A DNA stretch of 64,000 nucleotides, taken from contig NZ_LMOP01000011.1 in NCBI RefSeq assembly GCF_001423585.1, positions 157,289-221,288 on the forward strand, in the 5' to 3' direction. The translations under genes and the position numbers were made by a program. Source of the DNA: Xanthomonas sp. Leaf148 (GTDB taxonomy: Bacteria; Pseudomonadota; Gammaproteobacteria; Xanthomonadales; Xanthomonadaceae). This document shows positions 56,414 to 64,000 of the stretch, piece by piece (positions within the stretch are counted from its first letter, which is position 1; the number at the start of each line of letters is the position of its first letter). The notes under the pieces were generated by a model, which saw only the letters and a list, made by a program, of their open reading frames with translations, made no database searches and was not told the DNA's origin.

Positions 56414-57934
56414 CTACACCGACTCCATCAACGGAATCACGTCTCTGTCCTGTGCCTCCACCGCCACCAGCCGCTGCATCAACAACGACAACGTCACCAC
56501 GTCCTGGTGGTTGTGCTCGGCCACGCGGCGCAGGTTGCGCGCGCTGCCGCCGCGTAGATAGCTCAGCCACGCGGCCGGGGCTTCGGAGCCGGGCAGATCG
56601 TCTTCGCGCACCACGCGCAGCAGCTGCCGCTCGATGGTGGACAGCTTGCAGTTCTCCCAGGTGCCGCGATACCGGCGGCGGGTAGGGAACAACAGATCCA
56701 CATGATCCAATGCAGAAATCGGGTCGCCACGCCGCGCCAGCCGGTACCGCGTCTTCAACAGCGGCGCGTCGTAGCAGCGGCCGTTGTAGCTGGAGAGCAC
56801 CGTCTGTGGCGTGAGCCAGGTGCAGAACAGCTCCAGCATGGCGCTCTCTGCGGCCATGGTGGACATCATCAGCTGGCGCACGCGCAGGCCGCTGCCTTGC
56901 GCGGCATCGGTGCACCACTGCGCAACCCCGATCATGAAGGCGCGCGTGCCGGTGCCGCCGGCCAGGCCGGTGGTTTCGGTGTCGAAGAACAGCACGTGCT
57001 CCGGCTGCAGCGCATCCTCGCGTTTGGCGAAGGCCAGCGAGAGCGGTTCGCATGGAATCGGCTGCGGCAGGAACGCTTCGATCAGATGCAATCCCGGTGC
57101 GATCTCGTCGCCGGGCAGGTGCCGATCGGTGGACGGCGTGCGCACCGGCGTGTGCGCCGACACCGCACGCTCGCGCAGGCCGATCATCTTGCGTAGGCCG
57201 GCGATATCGGTGCGTCGCTGCGGTGCCGGGTTGGATGCGGGCAGCGCAGGTGCCGCGCGCACAGCCGGCACGCGCGCGGCCGTATCGGCCGCCGCGCCTG
57301 CCGGCTTGTGACGCACATCGTGGTCCACCCAGGCAAACGCCGAGCTATCGCGTGCAGGCGCTGCGGCAACCGGCGCCTGCACGCGGCGCGCCATTGCCGG
57401 TGTGGTGTGCGGGGGACGCTGTGCACTGCCAGCACTTCCGCTGCCGGGCTGTGCGCTTGGTGCAACAGTCTCGCGCGGCGAGGTGCGCCCCTCTTGCGAC
57501 GCGATGCCGGCCGAGGACTGGCGCTGCGCACGTGTCGGCATCAGCGCATCTTGCGTGCGCGGCGCAGGCGTTAGCCCAACGACCTGACGGCGTAGCAAAC
57601 GCAGGCGGTCTGCGCTGACGCCTGCATCGCTGCCAGCCACCGGTACTGCCGGGGCACGCGTCGGCGCCGCCGCTGCATGCATAACAGGTGCGGCTTCCAT
57701 GCGCACATCACCCGCAACAGCCGTATCACCGCTTAGCGGTTCAACTGCGCTGGAATGCAGTTCCGCCCCTCCACCGACACCATCGCCGGCCGTAGCAACC
57801 GCAGGCACGGCATCAGCAGGCAAGGCATCGGCGCCATGCGCTGCATCGCCGTGTGCAACCGCCACCGGCTCGCGCACATCCGCGTGCCCCGCCTGCCGAC
57901 GCAGCAAGCGCAGCCGGTCTGCACTCACCCTCAT
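56414..57934 (-). CDS. MrfB/YprB-like DEDD exonuclease with long N-terminal extension
   Basis: The 506-aa protein has a C-terminal RNase H-like exonuclease domain (about 270-506). The acidic DTET motif is at 318-321 in LFFDTETTGL, with the further motifs SYNGRCYDAPLLKTRY and HNHQDVVTLS. MrfB in Bacillus pairs with helicase MrfA in mitomycin-lesion repair. The first 270 residues are Ala/Pro-rich, absent from typical MrfB, and contain the 12-residue motif VSADRLRLLRRQ twice (3-14 and 106-117). The ATG overlaps the helicase stop as ATGA, and the helicase precedes it. Confidence 0.88.
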   Translation of the reverse strand: MRVSADRLRLLRRQAGHADVREPVAVAHGDAAHGADALPADAVPAVATAGDGVGGGAELHSSAVEPLSGDTAVAGDVRMEAAPVMHAAAAPTRAPAVPVAGSDAGVSADRLRLLRRQVVGLTPAPRTQDALMPTRAQRQSSAGIASQEGRTSPRETVAPSAQPGSGSAGSAQRPPHTTPAMARRVQAPVAAAPARDSSAFAWVDHDVRHKPAGAAADTAARVPAVRAAPALPASNPAPQRRTDIAGLRKMIGLRERAVSAHTPVRTPSTDRHLPGDEIAPGLHLIEAFLPQPIPCEPLSLAFAKREDALQPEHVLFFDTETTGLAGGTGTRAFMIGVAQWCTDAAQGSGLRVRQLMMSTMAAESAMLELFCTWLTPQTVLSSYNGRCYDAPLLKTRYRLARRGDPISALDHVDLLFPTRRRYRGTWENCKLSTIERQLLRVVREDDLPGSEAPAAWLSYLRGGSARNLRRVAEHNHQDVVTLSLLMQRLVAVEAQDRDVIPLMESV

Positions 57935-60426
57935 GCAAGCACGTCCAGCGCCAAGTCGTCGTCCACCTGGGTGGCATGCCGCAAGGGCGCATTGGCATCG
58001 AACAACAGCGCCAGCACCGTCAGGGCCAGCGACTTGGGCGACTCGCCTTTGCCCTCTTCATGCGCGGCCAGCACCGGGCCCACGCAGGCCGGGCAGCCGG
58101 CCGTGCAATCGCAACCGCGCACCAGCTCGTCCGCACGCTGCAGCAGCTCGGCCTGACGCAGCCAGAGCGGCTCGCTCAAGCCCACGCCGCCGGGAAAGTT
58201 GTCATACAGATACACCGTGGGCACGAACGCCTGCTGCAGTTCTACCGCGCCTTGCTCGCCTTCTTCCACACCGCGCAGTTGCCCGCGCCCGGTCTGGTCG
58301 GCCACCGCAAACCACGCGCCGTCGCCATTGCCTACCGCCTTTTGCAAGTCGCGCGCATCGGCCATCACTGCCACCGTGGCTACCACATGCAGCGCATATG
58401 CCGCACCCAGAAATCCATCCAGCGCATCCTGCTTGGACGCGAACGCCTTGCCCAAGGTGGCCTGCGGCAACTGCCACCACACCGCGGTGGTATGCAGCTC
58501 CTGATCGGGCAGATTCACCGGGCCGTAGCCGATGTTTTCATGCGTGTAATAGCGGATCTTTTTATAGCCGGACACGCGCCGCACCACATGCACTTCGCCA
58601 TGATGCGAGTCGCCGCGCCCGGCCACGCCGCCGTCAAAACGGTCCAGCACCTTCAACTTGGTGTAGTCGATGCTGTCGGTGTAGTAGTCCACATGCGTGC
58701 GCGTCACGTACGCCTTGCGGCCGTCCCAATCCAGCCGTTCCACTTGATACGGGGTGCTCTGCACCATGTGGATGGCGCCTTCGTACAAGGTGAGCGCAGC
58801 GGCGGAATAATCCACCTCGGCGATGATCTGCTGCTTGCCGTCGGTCTTGTCCACCACCACAAAATTGCCATCGGCCACCGAGCGCAGGCTCACTGCATTG
58901 GCCGGGTAGCTGTCGGCGATCCATTCCCAGCGGTCGCCTTCCTGGTGGATCACTTCGCTCTCGGCCAGGGCTTCCAGAAACACCAGCGGGTCGATCGGCC
59001 CGAACGGCTCGCTGGCGATGAACGGCAATTCGAACGCCGCGCAGCGGATGTGATCGAACAGGATCAGCGGTTGATCCGGCGCGATACGCGCATGTTCGGG
59101 CGAGGCATCGGCAAAGAAGTCCGGGTGTCGCACCACGTACTGGTCCAGCGGTTGCGAACTGGCCACCAGCACGCCCAACGCCGGTTGCTGGCGCCGCCCG
59201 GCGCGGCCAAAACGCTGCCAGGTGGCCGCCACGCTGCCGGGGTAACCATTGAGGATCACCACGTCCAGCGCGCCGATATCCACGCCCAGTTCCAGCGCAG
59301 AGGTGGATACGATGCCGTCGATGTTGCCCGCGCGCATTGCCCGCTCCACCTCGCGCCGCTCGGTGGGCAGATAGCCGCCACGGTAGGCGCGGATACGCGC
59401 CGGCTTGCGCGGGTCGTGGTCGAAGATGTCCTTCAGGTATTTGGTCAGCACTTCCACCATCAAGCGCGTCTGCGCGAACACCAGCGTCTTCAGCCCGCTC
59501 TTGATCGCAATGCGCGCAATGCGGTTGCTCTGCGAGCGTGCCGACGCGCGCAGGCCAAGATCGGCATTGACCACCGGCGGGTTCCACAACAGCACGTGCT
59601 TGTCGCCGGTGGGCGCGCCGGATTCGGTGATGGCATGCACCTGTTCTTCGATCAGGGCCTGCGCGTGCGCATGCGGGTTGCCGATGGTGGCCGAGCACAA
59701 AATGAACTGCGGGTTGGCGCCGTAGAACGCGCAGATGCGCTTGAGCCGGCGCAGCACATTGGTGACATGGCTGCCGAACACGCCGCGATAGGTGTGGATC
59801 TCATCGATCACCACATAGCGCAGGTTCTCGAAGAACTGCGCCCACTTGGTGTGATGCGGCAGGATCGCCTGGTGCAGCATGTCCGGGTTGCTCACCACGA
59901 TGTCGCCGTGCAGGCGGATCGCCTGCCGCGCATCGCCGGGCGTATCGCCGTCGAAGGTAAAGGCTTTGACGCCCAGTTCGCCAGCGCGGTTCAACTCCAG
60001 CAGCTCGGCCACCTGGTCCTGCGCCAGCGCTTTGGTGGGAAACAGATACAGCGCCTTGGCGCCGGCGGTCATTGCCGCACTCACCACCGGCAGCGTGTAG
60101 CACAGCGATTTGCCCGACGCGGTGGGCGTCACGATCGCCACATGCTCGCCGCGCTGCGTCGCCGCCCAGGCGTCGGCCTGGTGGCTGTAGAGCTGGCTGA
60201 TGCCGCGCGCGTGCAAGGCATCGGCCAGCGCGCTGGGCACATCGTCGGGGATCGGCGCATAACGGCCTTCGCGCCCGGGCAGGGTAAAGCTGCCGGTGAT
60301 GCGGTCGTGGTAACGCCGTTCCAGGCGCTCGGTGAGCAGCGCGCCATCGCGGCTGGGCCGGCCATCGGTGGTGGCCAGCGCGCGTTCGGCGGTTTCGGTG
60401 CGGGGAGCGAGGGCAAACGGAGGCAT
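57931..60426 (-). CDS. MrfA/YprA-like superfamily 2 DNA helicase
   Basis: The 831-aa helicase has Walker A TPTASGKSLCY, DEIH box VVIDEIHTYRG, motif III LCSATIGNP and motif VI QRFGRAGRR. A C-terminal DUF1998-type region ends with four cysteines CDCTAGCPACVG, probably zinc-binding. Such helicases work with MrfB to remove DNA crosslink-type lesions. Start MPPFALAP at 60426 has GGGAG at a good distance; an upstream ATG at 60450 is possible. It forms an operon with the nuclease gene. Confidence 0.92.
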   Translation of the reverse strand: MPPFALAPRTETAERALATTDGRPSRDGALLTERLERRYHDRITGSFTLPGREGRYAPIPDDVPSALADALHARGISQLYSHQADAWAATQRGEHVAIVTPTASGKSLCYTLPVVSAAMTAGAKALYLFPTKALAQDQVAELLELNRAGELGVKAFTFDGDTPGDARQAIRLHGDIVVSNPDMLHQAILPHHTKWAQFFENLRYVVIDEIHTYRGVFGSHVTNVLRRLKRICAFYGANPQFILCSATIGNPHAHAQALIEEQVHAITESGAPTGDKHVLLWNPPVVNADLGLRASARSQSNRIARIAIKSGLKTLVFAQTRLMVEVLTKYLKDIFDHDPRKPARIRAYRGGYLPTERREVERAMRAGNIDGIVSTSALELGVDIGALDVVILNGYPGSVAATWQRFGRAGRRQQPALGVLVASSQPLDQYVVRHPDFFADASPEHARIAPDQPLILFDHIRCAAFELPFIASEPFGPIDPLVFLEALAESEVIHQEGDRWEWIADSYPANAVSLRSVADGNFVVVDKTDGKQQIIAEVDYSAAALTLYEGAIHMVQSTPYQVERLDWDGRKAYVTRTHVDYYTDSIDYTKLKVLDRFDGGVAGRGDSHHGEVHVVRRVSGYKKIRYYTHENIGYGPVNLPDQELHTTAVWWQLPQATLGKAFASKQDALDGFLGAAYALHVVATVAVMADARDLQKAVGNGDGAWFAVADQTGRGQLRGVEEGEQGAVELQQAFVPTVYLYDNFPGGVGLSEPLWLRQAELLQRADELVRGCDCTAGCPACVGPVLAAHEEGKGESPKSLALTVLALLFDANAPLRHATQVDDDLALDVLA

Positions 60427-60601
60427 ACGGCAGCTCCCAAAGAGGGGCATGAGACAGGGGAGGTGTCTCAGGGTATGAGACCAGCGCGCAACCGCCCAGC
60501 CTGCCTCACTGAGCGGATTCAGCAAGCGGGTATCCTGTTGCCCCCACCGCGTCACGCCGACGCTGCACGCTGCTGGGCGCCCTCCCCCTCGAAGACCCGC
60601 C

Positions 60602-61264
60602 GTGCCCGTGCCCCCCCGCGCCATTGCTCCGCACTACAAAACCCCTGCTGCCCGCCGTGCCGATGTGATCGTGCATGCCGCCGGTCTGTTCCTGTCCATC
60701 GTCGGCGGCATCTGGATGGTGTGGCGCGCCCACGCCAACCAGACCATGTTGCTGGCCACCTGCGTGTATGCGCTGGGCCTGCTGACCATGTTCGCCTGCT
60801 CGGCGGCGTACAACTTCGCCCCGCCGCTGCGCCAACCGATGCTGCGCAAGTTCGACCATGCCGGCATCTTCGTGATGATTGCCGGCTCGTACACGCCGTT
60901 CTTTCTGGTCGCGCTCGATGGCAGCTGGCGCTGGGCCATGATCCTGACGGTCTGGAGCGTGGCCTTGTTCGGCGTGTTCGCCAAGCTCTGCCTGCCCGGC
61001 ATCGCCAAGGGCTTCTGGGTGGCGATCTACCTGCTGCTGGGCTGGGCCGGGATCGTGGTGGTCGACCAGATGATCGCCGGCCTGGACAGCGCCGTGCTCT
61101 GGCTCATCGTTGCCGGCGGCGCGTTCTACACCGTGGGCGTGACGTTCTACGTGCGCAAATCCTTGGTCTACAACCGCGCCATCTGGCACGCCCACGTGCT
61201 GGGCGGCGCGTTGTCGCATTGGTATGCGATCTGGCTGTGCCTGCGGCCATTGGGTGGGGTGTAG
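60602..61264 (+). CDS. trhA: TrhA/hemolysin III (PAQR) membrane protein
   Basis: The 220-aa protein has seven membrane helices and the PAQR motifs HAAGLFLSIVGGI, SAAYNF and LRKFDHAGIFVMIAGSYTPF, ending AIWHAHVLGGALSHWYAI. The conserved His and Asp residues are those of the ceramidase-like metal site. E. coli TrhA (YqfA) affects membrane fluidity; the old hemolysin name is historical. The start is GTG with a weak ribosome site; a second GTG lies two codons on. It is divergent from the helicase gene across 175 bases. Confidence 0.92.
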   Translation: MPVPPRAIAPHYKTPAARRADVIVHAAGLFLSIVGGIWMVWRAHANQTMLLATCVYALGLLTMFACSAAYNFAPPLRQPMLRKFDHAGIFVMIAGSYTPFFLVALDGSWRWAMILTVWSVALFGVFAKLCLPGIAKGFWVAIYLLLGWAGIVVVDQMIAGLDSAVLWLIVAGGAFYTVGVTFYVRKSLVYNRAIWHAHVLGGALSHWYAIWLCLRPLGGV

Positions 61265-61269
61265 CGTGC

Positions 61270-61312
<43 letters not shown>

Positions 61313-61761
61313 GACCAGTCGCGTCTGCCTGCCTGCTCGATAGCATCGACATGTCATGGATCTGTCGATCGCCTTACGACGTCGGCTTCCAATCAGAGTG
61401 CGCAGGGACCAGTGCAAGGGTTCGCTGCAGGAAGCCATCAGGCCAACCAGGGCCACGGGCCAGAGGATGCGCAACGAACCGATCAACAACAGCGACGTCC
61501 TTGTAAGCGTTGAGGAAACACACCAGGTCTGGATTGGCGCATTGGAGCGCACCCGGGCGCGATCCGACGTCAGGCCTGCATGGCCAAACGCCAGTCCGCG
61601 CAAGCGCCAGATCACCGCAGCGCTGCAGCAAGGGTGCCGGCGTGGTGCGAGCACCACCACCACGCCGGCACCCAACCAGCAACACTGCCGCGCGCGGTTG
61701 CATTTGCGCAGTCAGCGCAACTGCATAGCCGGCATGCGCTCCCAACCCCTGCCGCATCCCA
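61313..61761. other. Unassigned stretch between trhA and SDR gene
   Basis: A 127-residue minus-strand frame (61374-61757) and an overlapping second frame exist, but neither has a recognised domain or a clear ribosome site, and frame choice is ambiguous. One frame contains a hydrophobic stretch (TSLLLIGSLRILWPVALVGLM), the other does not. A small real gene cannot be excluded. Confidence 0.3.
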
Positions 61762-62661
61762 TCACTTCACCACGCGCGGTGCCAACAGATCGCCCAATCC
61801 CACACGGTGCAACATCTCTGCACGCAGGCGATCGAGTACGCCAAAGCCCACATCGGCGCCATCACCGGCCGGGTCGATATGCACGCGGAAGGGGCGCTTG
61901 CCGAATGACGTATCCACCACCCGCACGATGGCCTGAGCCACCTCGGCCACGTCTGCATCCTCCGGTACGATCCGCGCAAACGCCTGCTGCACCTGTTCGC
62001 CAAACCCTGCATACGGGCCTGCCTCGTACGCAGCTGCGCGTGCGGCATCATCCGGGGCACCGGCACGGGCAAAGTGATTGGTGCCCTTGGTGAAGGCACC
62101 GGGCACGATGATCGAGGTCTCGATGCCCCAGCGCGCCAGCTCGCGCGCGTACTGCACCGCCAGCGCATCCATCGCCGCCTTCGCCGCGAAGTAGGGCGCC
62201 AGATACGGCGGCGTGCCGCCTGCCGAGCTGCTGCTGGACACCCACACCAGCAGGCCTTGCTGCTGTGCTCGCAACTGTGGCAACGCCGCGCGGTTCACCC
62301 GCTGCGTCCCCAGCACATTGATGTCGTAGACCTGCGCCAGCTGCTCGGCAGTGAACGCTTCGGCCGGGCCGAACACCATGTGCCCGGCATTGTGCACCAC
62401 CACGTCCAACCCGCCTGCGTTGGCCACGATGGAAGCCACCGCCGCGTCGGCCGACGCCTGCGATTGCACGTCCAGCTCGACCGCATGCAAGGCCAGCTGT
62501 CGCGTGCCTGCCAAGTCGGCGATCTCCTGCGCAACACCGGCATTGCGGCCGGCGGTATCGCGCATGGAGGCGTAGACGGTGTGGCCGGCGGCTGCCAGTG
62601 CTTCGGCAGTCAGTCGTCCGAATCCACTGGACGCGCCAGTGACCAGAATGCGTTTGCTCAT
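61762..62661 (-). CDS. SDR-family oxidoreductase
   Basis: The 299-aa short-chain dehydrogenase has the NAD(P) site ILVTGASSGFGRLTAEAL and a VVHNAGHMVFG segment. The catalytic Ser region is VWVSSSSSAGG, and Tyr/Lys are in PPYLAPYFAAKAAMDAL. AAGGAG precedes the ATG at 62661. It follows the second SDR (62720) by 58 bases on the same strand, so they are probably co-transcribed. Substrates are unknown. Confidence 0.92.
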   Translation of the reverse strand: MSKRILVTGASSGFGRLTAEALAAAGHTVYASMRDTAGRNAGVAQEIADLAGTRQLALHAVELDVQSQASADAAVASIVANAGGLDVVVHNAGHMVFGPAEAFTAEQLAQVYDINVLGTQRVNRAALPQLRAQQQGLLVWVSSSSSAGGTPPYLAPYFAAKAAMDALAVQYARELARWGIETSIIVPGAFTKGTNHFARAGAPDDAARAAAYEAGPYAGFGEQVQQAFARIVPEDADVAEVAQAIVRVVDTSFGKRPFRVHIDPAGDGADVGFGVLDRLRAEMLHRVGLGDLLAPRVVK

Positions 62662-62719
62662 GTCAGTGCTCCTTGATGGGAAAGCCAGCAGCGTGCGCAA
62701 TGCGGCGTGCCATAGCGGG

Positions 62720-63457
62720 TCAGACCATGCCGCCGTTGGCGCGCAGCACCTGCCCATTGATCCAGCCGCCATCGGGGCCAGCCAAAAACGCCACCGCCGC
62801 AGCGATATCTTCCGGACTGCCAAGGCGTTCCAGCGGGTTGGCCTTGGACAAGCGTTCGATCAGCTCCGGTGGTTTGCCGTCCAGAAACAGCGCCGTGGCC
62901 GTGGGCCCCGGCGCCACCGCGTTGACGGTGATCGCGCGGCCGCGTAATTCCTTGGACAAGATCGCCGTCAGCGTTTCTACCGCCGCCTTGGTGGCTGCAT
63001 ACACGCCGTAGGTTTCCAGCTTCAGCTCCACCACGCTGGTGGATAGGTTGATGATGCGGCCGCCATCGCGCAGCCGCCGTGCGGCCTGGCGTAGCGTGTT
63101 GAAAGTGCCTTTCAAATTGATCGCGATGTGCTTGTCGAACAACGCGTCATCGCTGTTTGACAGCGTGGCCAGCTGCATGATGCCGGCGTTGTTGACCAGC
63201 ACATCCATACCGCCAAAAGCGGACTCGGCCGAATCGAATAGGCCCGCCACCGCGGCCGCGTCGCTGACATCGGCCTGCGCGGTGATGGCATGGCCGCCGG
63301 CCGCCTCGATGCTGTGCGCCAGTTGTTCGGCATCGGCGGCGTGGCCGGCATAGTTGATTACCACCGTGAAACCATCGCCGGCCAGGCGCTGGGCAATGGC
63401 GGCGCCAATACCGCGTGAGGCACCGGTAACCAACGCGACCTTGTGTTGCTGCGTCAT
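62720..63457 (-). CDS. SDR-family oxidoreductase (FabG-like)
   Basis: The 245-aa classical SDR has VALVTGASRGIGAAIAQRL, DVLVNNAGIMQL, INLSTSVVE and catalytic Tyr/Lys in YGVYAATKAAVETL, ending GGWINGQVLRANGG. GGAGAA precedes the ATG. It leads the two-SDR unit and is divergent from the LysR gene at the right edge across 125 bases, which probably controls it. A ketone/quinone reductase role is inferred only. Confidence 0.93.
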   Translation of the reverse strand: MTQQHKVALVTGASRGIGAAIAQRLAGDGFTVVINYAGHAADAEQLAHSIEAAGGHAITAQADVSDAAAVAGLFDSAESAFGGMDVLVNNAGIMQLATLSNSDDALFDKHIAINLKGTFNTLRQAARRLRDGGRIINLSTSVVELKLETYGVYAATKAAVETLTAILSKELRGRAITVNAVAPGPTATALFLDGKPPELIERLSKANPLERLGSPEDIAAAVAFLAGPDGGWINGQVLRANGGMV

Positions 63458-63582
63458 GGGAAGTTCTCCGTCAAAGCCGCGGGCTGCGGCGTTGCGAAAC
63501 TATCCAACGCAATGACACGGCGATAATCACACTAGAATGCACAGCACTGTTTCCAGCGCCCGAACAGTGGGCAGAGGGTGCA

Positions 63583-64000
63583 ATGGATCGGTTCGCTGCC
63601 ATGCGCTTGTTTGTGCGCATCGTGGAGCGGCGCAGCTTCACCGCGGCCGCCAACGACATGGACATTCCGCGCTCCACCGCCACCAAGGTCATCGCCGAGA
63701 TGGAAGCGCGTCTGGGCGTGCGCTTGTTACAACGCACCACGCGGGTGGTGCGGCCAACGCTCGATGGCGAGCTCTTCCATCAACGCTGCGTGCGTATCCT
63801 CGACGACGTCGACGATGCCGAAGGCGGCTTCCGTGGTGTGGCACCCAAAGGGCTGCTGCGGGTGGAGGTGCAGGGCACGCTGGCGCGTCACTTTTTGCTG
63901 CCAGGGATGCCGGCGTTCTTTGCGCAATACCCACAGATCCAGCTGGCGATGAGCGAGAGCGACCGCTGGGTGGATTTGGTGGAGGAAGGCATCGACTGCG
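63583..64000 (+). CDS. LysR-family regulator, cut by window edge
   Basis: The first 139 codons show the winged helix (MDRFAAMRLFVRIVERRSF, IPRSTATKVIAEMEARL) and the start of the effector domain (LLRVEVQGTLARHFLLPGMPAFFA). There is no stop before the edge; a full member has about 300 aa. GAGGG lies before the ATG. Divergence from the SDR pair suggests local control. Confidence 0.88.
   Translation, partial: MDRFAAMRLFVRIVERRSFTAAANDMDIPRSTATKVIAEMEARLGVRLLQRTTRVVRPTLDGELFHQRCVRILDDVDDAEGGFRGVAPKGLLRVEVQGTLARHFLLPGMPAFFAQYPQIQLAMSESDRWVDLVEEGIDC

Overview
The window reads as chromosomal DNA of a Xanthomonas (Lysobacterales, Gammaproteobacteria). The basis is high GC with strong G/C third-position bias, dense coding, Xanthomonas-type palindromic intergenic repeats, and gene types typical of the genus: a very large NdvB cyclic glucan synthase, NodT-type outer-membrane efflux lipoproteins, poxvirus-like topoisomerase IB, and a BlaI/M56 pair followed by Ala/Gln-rich secreted proteins. 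No rRNA, tRNA, CRISPR array, prophage or complete IS element was recognised. Species was not determined.

Layout. 0-8 kb: gltB (minus; its usual partner gltD would lie just off the left edge), a lipoprotein with an I78 inhibitor fold, topoisomerase IB, and mlaA with a small membrane protein. 8.5-9.8 kb: a dedA-pmtA-like lipid pair. 10.2-24.1 kb: an efflux block made of an OMF-MacA-MacB operon, a convergent histidine kinase/OmpR-type regulator pair, a second and divergent regulator/kinase pair, and an RND adaptor/pump pair. 24.6-28 kb: a second I78 lipoprotein, pirin, an AzoR-type azoreductase and a LysR regulator. 28.0-28.9 kb: a gene-free stretch with three copies of a roughly 105-bp palindromic repeat. 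29-43 kb: NdvB (2889 aa) coupled to a 73-aa protein, a penicillin-acylase-family enzyme and an S41-like exported protease. 42.6-48 kb: a redox/regulator cluster with an NmrA-like protein, an MDR reductase, two LysR regulators, DoxX and a second pirin. 48.6-53.4 kb: a BlaI-type repressor, an M56 membrane protease lacking a beta-lactam sensor domain, and two exported paralogues. 53.4-64 kb: a saccharopine-dehydrogenase-like protein, a Tat-exported 2H phosphoesterase (DUF1868), an MrfB/MrfA-like nuclease-helicase pair, a TrhA/hemolysin III protein, two SDRs and the start of another LysR gene cut by the right edge.

Themes. The envelope dominates: lipid asymmetry (MlaA), PE methylation with DedA, efflux with its sensors, periplasmic glucan, and secreted enzymes. 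The best candidate for an undescribed system is 48.6-53.4 kb. There a BlaI/BlaR-like regulatory pair has swapped its penicillin sensor for a periplasmic coiled coil. It is followed by two secreted proteins that share a domain seen as AYVL..LMHG[ST]T[ED]DL..LWFR..YVVRD and have Gln/Ala-rich helical tails. A second notable signal is a roughly 143-bp dispersed repeat present four times, two of whose copies overlap the stop codon of the neighbouring gene.
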